A DNA stretch of 12,190 nt from Chlamydiota bacterium (GTDB taxonomy: Bacteria > Chlamydiota > Chlamydiia > Chlamydiales > Rhabdochlamydiaceae), in contig JABEVM010000182.1 in assembly GCA_013041585.1 (NCBI GenBank), positions 1 to 12,190 of the forward strand, in the 5' to 3' direction. Shown one piece after another: positions 6,991 to 12,190 of the stretch. Below the pieces are notes generated by a model, which saw only the letters and a program-made list of their open reading frames with translations, had not been told where the DNA came from and searched no databases. Positions within the stretch are counted from its first letter, which is position 1; every line of letters starts with the position of its first letter. The position numbers and the translations under genes are program-made.

Positions 6991-8056
6991 GGAGAAGCTC
7001 ATTTTCATATTCTTGACAAAGAGCATCTTCTTCATAAGCATTACAGAAAACAAGTCTTCCTGAGTTTGTATGCTTTACAGATAGGACCTGCGCATCGATG
7101 ATCTCTCCAATACAATTTCCAGCTCCATTTACTACGACCATAGTTCCATCTTCTAAATAGCCAACCCCTTGTTTTGGTTCTTTTCCAAAACGTTGGATTT
7201 TAATTTTTATGACTTCACCTGTTTGCATGGATGGCTTGAGGGCTGAGGAAAGGGTGTTTAAGTTGATGATACGAACTGAGTCGGGAACCGGAATCTGTAT
7301 GCGGTTGATGTCAAGAGTGAGGATATGACTATCTGTTTTTCTTGCAACTCGAAGAAGCTTGTTTGTAATGTCTTTGACATCAGGAAAATCTATATCGATA
7401 TATTGCATGCCAAGAGAGGGAATTCCTTCCAGCTTTTTTAATGTCTCTAAGCATTTTCTGGCTTTAGTCTTTTGAGGATCATCATATGATTCCATTTGGA
7501 CATAGAGTTCTTCCACAAGGAATTTTGGAACAACGATTTGCTGATCGAGAAGGCCTGAAGAGGCTAAATCGATGATCCGAGAATCGCAGAGTGTGGAAAG
7601 GTCGGGGAGTACAGTTTTGCTTCTTCCTCCTTTATTCTGAAAATTGACAAAGGGGATGCTTACAGCAAGCTCTTTAGATGAGCTATGCACCATGATTGTA
7701 CCTAGGTATAAGCTAAAAAGGACAATCCCTAGTTTGAGAAATTCGAGAAGGGATGCAGGTGCATGTATAGAGATCGAAGTGATGTCGATAAGAGTGTTGA
7801 AAGATAATAACAGAGCCTGGCTCATGAGATATCCAAATAACAAGCCTAAAAGAACAATAGAAAATGATCGTAGTTTCCACTTACGAAAAAATGTATCGAG
7901 CACGATAAGAGCTAGACTGAAAGAAATGCCTACACTGATTCCAAGGACTGTATTGGATAATAAAGATCCTTTTGGAGAGGCAACCATAAAAGTAGTGATG
8001 AAAAAAGTACTGAGGATGATGAAGAAAAACCTGATAAAGCCCAGAGAAAAGCGCAT
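6980..8056 (-). CDS. Membrane-anchored PIN/TRAM domain protein, YacL-like
   Basis: This 358-residue protein has the architecture of Bacillus YacL and related PilT-N-terminus (PIN) and TRAM proteins. Four hydrophobic helices lie near residues 5-26, 34-54, 64-88 and 102-123. A PIN nuclease-fold domain follows at about 148-272, and a TRAM domain at about 276-336 (LEDGTMVVV is highly typical). Conserved acids of the PIN site are visible: Asp152, Asp158, Glu182/183, Asp242 and Asp249, so an active metal-dependent RNase is possible. The usual DTS motif reads DLS. A charged tail of about 20 residues follows TRAM. The frame stays open to a TTG at 8137 with no ribosome site, whereas the ATG at 8056 has AGGA five bases upstream and places the first helix at the N-terminus, so I chose it. 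The biological role of this family is poorly known; an RNA-processing or RNA-binding role at the inner membrane is an inference from its domains. Confidence 0.9.
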   Translation of the reverse strand: MRFSLGFIRFFFIILSTFFITTFMVASPKGSLLSNTVLGISVGISFSLALIVLDTFFRKWKLRSFSIVLLGLLFGYLMSQALLLSFNTLIDITSISIHAPASLLEFLKLGIVLFSLYLGTIMVHSSSKELAVSIPFVNFQNKGGRSKTVLPDLSTLCDSRIIDLASSGLLDQQIVVPKFLVEELYVQMESYDDPQKTKARKCLETLKKLEGIPSLGMQYIDIDFPDVKDITNKLLRVARKTDSHILTLDINRIQIPVPDSVRIINLNTLSSALKPSMQTGEVIKIKIQRFGKEPKQGVGYLEDGTMVVVNGAGNCIGEIIDAQVLSVKHTNSGRLVFCNAYEEDALCQEYENELLHEQ

Positions 8057-8158
8057 AGATTTCCTATATAAAATTTTATTACCTTCAGGAAAAGTGATTT
8101 TAGGGGGGAGATGTTTTTTTGTCGATAGAGGAATCAAACGTTATAAATTTTATTTCTT

Positions 8159-8186
8159 TTGTAGGGGATTTGTGATATTGTTATAG
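8159..8186 (+). promoter_or_regulatory. Possible sigma-70-type promoter for the four-helix membrane protein
   Basis: TTGTAG (8159-8164) and TTATAG (8181-8186) are separated by 16 bases and resemble -35 and -10 boxes, each imperfectly. Transcription would start near 8193, leaving about 20 bases before the ATG at 8214. The site lies in the short divergent region between this gene and the PIN gene, where at least one promoter is expected. The AT-rich background weakens the call. Confidence 0.35.
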
Positions 8187-8213
8187 TTGTTTGATTACGA
8201 GGTAAATATATTT

Positions 8214-8702
8214 ATGAAACTTTCCCAGGTTACTTGTGTTGTGATGTCAGGCCTTATATGGTTCTTGATAGGATTATTTTTGCTGACGAAAGGGCTGAAT
8301 TGGATTGTCTATACAACCCATTTTGCAACTTCTAGCATACTTCTTGATTTCTTTGGCTCCTTTGTAAATGACAAAGAACAGGCAGCCTTAGTTTTAATCA
8401 CAGTTGCACTATTCATCGGATTTTTAAAAACCCGTATTGTCTTGCACAAAACAGTAAAAAGAGTTGTGCAGAGAATTTTTTCTTTGGAAGCTCCTATCCC
8501 GCTTTCAAAAGTATATAAACCATCCTATTACGGTTTAATCTTGGGAATGATGTTTCTGGGTATGGGACTGCGTTTTCTGCAAGTTCCAGGTGATTTCATG
8601 GGACTCATCGACGTAGCAGTAGGCTCCGCTCTTCTCAATGGCGCTGTTCTGTACTTCAGGTATGCTTTCTTGCTCAGAAAGCAAAAGTCATTAGAAAATT
8701 AA
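8214..8702 (+). CDS. Four-helix inner-membrane protein of unknown function
   Basis: I do not recognise this 162-residue protein. The ATG at 8214 is chosen because GAGGT lies about ten bases upstream; an in-frame TTG at 8187 has no ribosome site. Four hydrophobic helices fall near residues 8-30, 56-74, 104-123 and 128-152, with a basic loop between helices 2 and 3 (KTRIVLHKTVKRVVQR, 72-87) that is likely cytoplasmic. The N-terminal helix (SGLIWFLIGLFLLTKGL) and the third helix (YYGLILGMMFLGMGLRF) share spaced glycines ending in Gly-Leu, hinting at an internal two-fold repeat. The gene diverges from the PIN/acpS operon and ends six bases before a hairpin terminator. Its small size and helix pairs could suggest a transporter subunit or a scaffold, but nothing in the sequence shows which. 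Confidence 0.82.
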   Translation: MKLSQVTCVVMSGLIWFLIGLFLLTKGLNWIVYTTHFATSSILLDFFGSFVNDKEQAALVLITVALFIGFLKTRIVLHKTVKRVVQRIFSLEAPIPLSKVYKPSYYGLILGMMFLGMGLRFLQVPGDFMGLIDVAVGSALLNGAVLYFRYAFLLRKQKSLEN

Positions 8703-8707
8703 AATTT

Positions 8708-8740
8708 GCTCACCCTACTTATGGTAGGGGGAGCCTTTTT
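8708..8740 (+). terminator. Hairpin terminator of the four-helix protein gene, overlapping the rlmH 3' end
   Basis: GCTC-A-CCCTAC (8708-8718) pairs with GTAGGG-G-GAGC (8724-8734), broken by one A-G mismatch, around a short TTATG loop. CTTTTT follows on the + strand. It starts six bases after the stop of the upstream gene. Read on the minus strand, the same stem contains the last codons and the stop (8715-8717) of rlmH. The flanking tract on that side (AAATTTTA) is a poor T run, so termination of rlmH there would be weaker. Confidence 0.8.
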
Positions 8741-9140
8741 GGATTTCAAAACCTCTGTAAAGCTGCTCTAGAAGAATAAGCCTTGTCAGTTGATGGGTAA
8801 AAGTCAAAGGAGATAGGCTGAGCAGATCTGTAGACCTAGCCTTTATTTTAGGAGTTAGCCCTTCGGCGGCTCCAATCACAAAGTTGATGCGAGATCCTCC
8901 CATTTCAAGTTTTTTATGAATAAGAGTAGAAAATTTTTCACTTGTAAGAAGCATACCTTCAGGATCTAAGCTAATAAAGCTGTTTTCATTATCTAAAAAA
9001 CTCTCTAATTGCTCATTATTTTTGGCCAAAACCCAGGTTATTTCTATTGTAGGTTGTAATCTTTTGGTATATTCTGATAGGGCATCGTGAAGCCAGGTTT
9101 CTTTGGTCTTCCCTACGGTAAAAATTTTACTTTTGTACAT
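8715..9140 (-). CDS. rlmH: 23S rRNA (pseudouridine1915-N3)-methyltransferase
   Basis: RlmH is a small SPOUT-class methyltransferase that uses S-adenosylmethionine to methylate pseudouridine 1915 in helix 69 of 23S rRNA, acting on the assembled 70S ribosome as a homodimer (known family role). The 141-residue length fits the family. The SAM-binding trefoil-knot motif reads FVIGAAEGL (87-95). The C-terminal block SLSPLTFTHQLTRLILLEQLYRG (108-130) matches the family's usual Leu-Ser-x-(Leu/Met)-Thr-x-x-His pattern. The chain ends in SPYHK, the almost invariant PYH tail. The frame opens 14 codons earlier (9182), but MYKSKIFTVG at 9140 matches the family N-terminus; no ribosome site is clear at either start. 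The ATG is two bases from the divergent lgt start, and the 3' end lies in the neighbour's terminator hairpin. Confidence 0.95.
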   Translation of the reverse strand: MYKSKIFTVGKTKETWLHDALSEYTKRLQPTIEITWVLAKNNEQLESFLDNENSFISLDPEGMLLTSEKFSTLIHKKLEMGGSRINFVIGAAEGLTPKIKARSTDLLSLSPLTFTHQLTRLILLEQLYRGFEIQKGSPYHK

Positions 9141-9142
9141 GT

Positions 9143-10372
9143 ATGGTAAATCTTTTTTTAGGCTATTTTTTTGTCGACCCATCTAGAGAGATGTTTTCTT
9201 TTCCACTTCCTTTTCTAGGAAGACCTCTTTTGTGGTATGGCTTCTTATTTGCCTTTGGTTTTTTCGTAGCCTATTTTATCCTTATCTACCTTTTACGGCG
9301 ATATTTTCTACGCTTTCCCAAAGTAGAAGAAAAAGATATCTTAGACTTCCATGGACTTATCTATTCCCTAAAAAATCCTCATGATAAAACAGGTGAAAGA
9401 TGCAAAGAAGTTCTTTTTTCACAGATTGGTAAAAAGAGATCTGAATTTTACCTGCAGAGCAAGCTTCCTTCTGTAATTCCTGCTGAAGTAAAAAAAGAGC
9501 TTATTCAAGCTTTGAACCATATGATCCAGGGAGAAGAGTTTTCACTTCAAAAGAATTTCCCTTTTTCTAACTACCTTGAAAGGTTCTTTTCTGCGGATCA
9601 CAAGCGGCAAGCTGCGAATAGATTTTCTTTGGAAGAGTCGTTTCCAGGTGTTTTTATCACGACTAAACTTCGAGCTAAAACCTTTGCGGAAAAGTTAAGT
9701 TTATACGTTATGGTAGGGGCTGTTGTAGGAGCCCGGCTTGGTGATGTATTTTTTTATCAAAACTGGAAGTTTTATTTGGTAAATCCTCTCTCGATTATAA
9801 AAACTTGGGAAGGGGGGCTTGCAAGTCATGGCGGTGTGATAGGGATACTCCTTGCCTTGACACTATTTTATCAAAGGATCAAAAGCCAAGAAAAAGAGAT
9901 TAAATGGATCGATCTGGTAGATTTTTGTGTCATCCCTACGGCATTTGCAGCTGCGTTCATTCGAATTGGAAATTTTATGAACCAGGAAATTCTAGGAACT
10001 GTAACAACCCTTCCTTGGGGAGTTGTTTTCGGACATCCTGTTGATGGACAAGCGGGCACCATTCGTCATCCCGTGCAAATCTATGAAGCATTGTTTTATT
10101 TTACAGTCGGAATCACTCTATTCGCTTTATGGAAGAAGAAGGCATGGTTTTTAGAAAGAGGAAGGCTTTCCGGCGTTTTTCTCGTGGCTGTCTTTGGATT
10201 TCGGTTCTTCATTGAATTTCTAAAAGAAGAACAAAGTGTGTGGCTATCCACAAGCAGTTTCTTGGATATGGGGCAGTGCCTCAGCATCCCATGCATCCTT
10301 TTAGGATGCTACCTTCTCTTCAGAAAAAAGGCTCTCTTTCAAAAACTTTCTCTCAAAAGAAATGAGCGGTAG
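9143..10372 (+). CDS. lgt: Phosphatidylglycerol-prolipoprotein diacylglyceryl transferase with large loop insertion
   Basis: Lgt moves diacylglycerol from phosphatidylglycerol to the lipobox cysteine of prolipoproteins in the inner membrane, the first step of lipoprotein maturation. Family motifs are clear: WYG (31-33) before the first helix ends, GARLGDVFFY (196-205), the signature WEGGLASHGGVIG (222-234) with catalytic-region His229, FIRIGNFMNQE (272-282) with Arg274, RHPVQIYEA (308-316), and GVFLVAVFGFRFFIEFL (344-360) with the late conserved Arg354. All essential residues are present. The protein has 409 residues against about 270-300 in most bacteria. The excess sits between helix 1 and the GARLG helix, about residues 60-178, in a charged and probably cytoplasmic segment. 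The start at 9143 lacks a ribosome site; ATG 9191 is an alternative but would lose the conserved Asp-Pro of the N-terminus. The 3' end overlaps the convergent neighbour by 72 bases. Confidence 0.95.
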   Translation: MVNLFLGYFFVDPSREMFSFPLPFLGRPLLWYGFLFAFGFFVAYFILIYLLRRYFLRFPKVEEKDILDFHGLIYSLKNPHDKTGERCKEVLFSQIGKKRSEFYLQSKLPSVIPAEVKKELIQALNHMIQGEEFSLQKNFPFSNYLERFFSADHKRQAANRFSLEESFPGVFITTKLRAKTFAEKLSLYVMVGAVVGARLGDVFFYQNWKFYLVNPLSIIKTWEGGLASHGGVIGILLALTLFYQRIKSQEKEIKWIDLVDFCVIPTAFAAAFIRIGNFMNQEILGTVTTLPWGVVFGHPVDGQAGTIRHPVQIYEALFYFTVGITLFALWKKKAWFLERGRLSGVFLVAVFGFRFFIEFLKEEQSVWLSTSSFLDMGQCLSIPCILLGCYLLFRKKALFQKLSLKRNER

Positions 10373-12187
10373 CTTCTTCGAGCAAATTTCTTCTAGATAG
10401 TCTAATAGAATTTCTTCGCTTGCTAAGGGAAGAGCATTTTTAAGCTCAATTTTTTGCCATTTCATAAAGCGATCTAGCGCTGAGTCTGAATCTTTATTTT
10501 CTGCATACCAAACGCATTTGTAAATCGCTCCAATATGCTGGGTCAGCTGAGGAAGATAAGATGCGAGTACTGGGTATTTGCGAAGATAGTTTTGAGCTAC
10601 ATGCGAAATCACAATTTGTGAAGCTGTAGAGTTCATTTCTGGATTCATTGCATGGTATGTTTGAATTACTTCTGAAAGAAGGGGAGTGTCAGAAGGGTAC
10701 TTGACCCATCTGCAAAGCATGTCACTTTGCATGCTCCAGTTGTGTATCTTTCTTTCAATTTCGTCCCACTTTTTATAGGTTGCAAGCTCTTTCGTCTTTT
10801 TGAAAAATTGAAGAACATGCTGCAGTGCGCTCTTAAAGCTTTGGTTTGGAGATTCTATAAATAGATGAGCGATCTGCTCTTCAATTTTTTGGCCAATGAT
10901 ATAAGGTAGCTTTTGTAGCAGCCCTTCATTCTCGCTGACTACCTTCCAAAGGATCATTTCTAAAAGGTCAGTTTGCGCCTCTGGAATTTCAGGTAGGCTT
11001 TTTGCTTGGATATACGACTTAATAATGCTTTCTGTAACATATTCTATAGAATAGCAGTACTCTTTGTTTTTAAGTAGTATGACCTCAGCTGAGATAAATG
11101 CGTAGATCGATTGGTCTAAGTCTGGTCTAGTCTCATTTTGATGAGGATAGATTGACAAGATAGCCTCTTTAATTTCTCTTTCAGAAAGAGTTTTAGGCAT
11201 TTTCAGCGCTAAATTATAAAGAGAAATCGTCCTTCTAATAAACTCTGGCAAATGAGGATCTTTACTTGAGCTCTTATATAAGGTGATGTGTCTTTGAATA
11301 AATTCAATCATCGATTTTTTTTGTTCAGCGCGAAATAGCGTAGAAAATAGAGATTGTGCAGAGAGTTTTTCTGCAAGGACTGCAGCAATATTACATGTCA
11401 TGACATCTAAAGAAGCAAAGCTTGGAAGTTCACAAAGCGAGTGTATATGATCTTTTACTTCGCACTCGAGCTCTTGCTGCGAAATTTGCGGTTTTTTTGT
11501 AGAAACCTCTACGATCGTTTGCGTGACTATTTTGTCAATTTTATCAAACTCTTCATAGGGGCTTTTCCATTTGTCTTGAGGAGCCATTTTAATGAGGTTG
11601 CGTTGTATGCTCCAAATTAATTTGGTCAGTTGATCAAGTCTTGGCCTCACTCCATCGACGATCGCGATACACTCACTGATTTTCATCGCTAACTGGTGTG
11701 TATATTGATGATGCTGCACAGCTGTGCTGCTTTCGATTTGTCTCTGGTACTGTCTTATGTTCTCTTTAATAAGGAAGTGAACATTGAGTTTCCCGTCTTG
11801 ATGCAGCGCCTCTTTTTGAGATTGGATCTGCTGACAATAATAGGAGATTTTTTCCCAAGTTTTACGAAGAGCTGAAATTCCTAATCGATACTGAGGAAAT
11901 ACGTTTTGAAAGAGCGGCTGGATTTTTTCCATAAGTCTTTCTTGAATTTTTAGGGACCATTTTTTTCCATATCCTATATGTCGCATTTCTTTCTTAATTT
12001 CCTGTGAGAGAAATAAGTTCACTTCAGAAAATGGATCTTGGAAATCAGGGGCTTCATCAATTGCAGATACAAAGTCTTTTAGAGATAGGGGGGCTTTTTT
12101 TCCAAGTCCTGTATAGAGGGAAGCAGGTAGTGATCCTGATTGTACGTTCGCATAAAACGAGGGTTCTGAATATGTGCTTCCTTTCAT
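10301..12187 (-). CDS. Helical protein of unknown function, 628 residues, start at window edge
   Basis: I do not recognise this protein. It has no signal peptide and no membrane helix. After an N-terminal stretch rich in Ser, Gly and Pro (residues 1-35), it looks almost wholly alpha-helical, with many Gln, Lys, Glu and Ile residues; stretches such as SYYCQQIQSQKEALHQ and ENIRQYQRQIESS suggest coiled-coil or helical-bundle structure. Aromatic and tryptophan residues are spread throughout (for example WEKI, KLIWSIQ, KYVW-like CVWYAEN), consistent with a folded helical-repeat or bundle protein. The first ATG ends at base 12187, only three bases from the window edge, and the frame is still open (GTT) there, so the true start may lie outside and upstream sites cannot be seen. 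The stop (10301-10303) lies inside the convergent lgt gene. In an intracellular bacterium such proteins are often lineage-specific, but no role can be assigned. Confidence 0.85.
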   Translation of the reverse strand: MKGSTYSEPSFYANVQSGSLPASLYTGLGKKAPLSLKDFVSAIDEAPDFQDPFSEVNLFLSQEIKKEMRHIGYGKKWSLKIQERLMEKIQPLFQNVFPQYRLGISALRKTWEKISYYCQQIQSQKEALHQDGKLNVHFLIKENIRQYQRQIESSTAVQHHQYTHQLAMKISECIAIVDGVRPRLDQLTKLIWSIQRNLIKMAPQDKWKSPYEEFDKIDKIVTQTIVEVSTKKPQISQQELECEVKDHIHSLCELPSFASLDVMTCNIAAVLAEKLSAQSLFSTLFRAEQKKSMIEFIQRHITLYKSSSKDPHLPEFIRRTISLYNLALKMPKTLSEREIKEAILSIYPHQNETRPDLDQSIYAFISAEVILLKNKEYCYSIEYVTESIIKSYIQAKSLPEIPEAQTDLLEMILWKVVSENEGLLQKLPYIIGQKIEEQIAHLFIESPNQSFKSALQHVLQFFKKTKELATYKKWDEIERKIHNWSMQSDMLCRWVKYPSDTPLLSEVIQTYHAMNPEMNSTASQIVISHVAQNYLRKYPVLASYLPQLTQHIGAIYKCVWYAENKDSDSALDRFMKWQKIELKNALPLASEEILLDYLEEICSKKLPLISFERKFLKESLFSEEKVAS

Positions 12188-12190
12188 AAC

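Noticed and set aside
6991..7053. Longer acpS N-terminus starting at 7053
   Set aside because: The added 21 residues lie inside the PIN/TRAM gene, are rich in Met and Lys and have no counterpart in AcpS, in which the GIGxDIxEI strand is close to the start.
8068..8079. Palindrome ATAAAATTTTAT upstream of the PIN/TRAM start
   Set aside because: Composed only of A and T in an AT-rich region, it is likely by chance and has no partner copy.
8057..8137. TTG start at 8137 for the PIN/TRAM gene
   Set aside because: No ribosome site precedes it, and the ATG at 8056 has AGGA at good spacing and puts the first membrane helix at the N-terminus.
7644..8186. 180-codon open frame on the plus strand opposite the PIN/TRAM gene
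   Set aside because: Its translation is basic and of low complexity, and the opposite strand encodes clear membrane helices and PIN/TRAM motifs; it is a shadow.
9047..9073. TTGTAG and TATATT inside rlmH, considered as the lgt promoter
   Set aside because: The spacing is only 15 bases and AT-rich chance matches are common; the support is too weak to list.
10284..10310. Repeated GCATCC and inverse GGATGC near the lgt 3' end, considered as a terminator
   Set aside because: The stem is only six to seven pairs and no T run follows on either strand, so it does not qualify as an intrinsic terminator.

Overview
The window is AT-rich, densely packed bacterial DNA with eight protein-coding genes, no RNA genes, no mobile elements and no gene-free stretch above about 165 bases. 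The gene set best suits a chlamydia-like, obligately intracellular bacterium (Parachlamydiales-type). The reasons are trxB close to acpS, a membrane-anchored PIN/TRAM protein, a large charged protein with an effector-like tail and otherwise unrecognised helical proteins. I recall trxB and acpS being neighbours in Chlamydia. The assignment is an inference from gene content and style, not a database result.

Layout. Bases 94-4680 (+) encode a 1528-residue cytosolic-looking or secreted protein of unknown function. It has an extended -10 promoter in front and a strong intrinsic terminator behind, so it is a free-standing transcription unit. Next comes a short + strand pair: trxB (4845-5789) and, one base later, a small predicted outer-membrane beta-barrel protein (5791-6603). 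Two overlapping minus-strand genes meet this pair tail to tail with no gap: a YacL-like membrane PIN/TRAM protein (8056-6980) followed by acpS (6990-6604). Diverging from the PIN gene is a four-helix membrane protein (8214-8702, +). It ends in a hairpin terminator that lies inside the last codons of convergent rlmH (9140-8715, -). rlmH and lgt (9143-10372, +) start back to back, two bases apart. Finally, a 628-residue helical protein (12187-10301, -), whose start lies at the window edge, overlaps the 3' end of lgt by 72 bases.

How the genes relate. The recognised genes are housekeeping: thioredoxin reduction, activation of acyl carrier protein, modification of 23S rRNA and lipidation of lipoproteins. 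The lgt product is unusual because roughly 110-120 extra residues sit in its first cytoplasmic loop. The most interesting gene is the 1528-residue one. It has modular helical architecture with disordered linkers, a possible repeated module, and an acidic Ser/Pro-rich C-terminal tail carrying a perfect DSG-Phi-x-S sequence, the form recognised by the eukaryotic F-box protein beta-TrCP. If the organism lives inside eukaryotic cells, this protein is a reasonable candidate for a secreted effector, but nothing in the sequence proves secretion.
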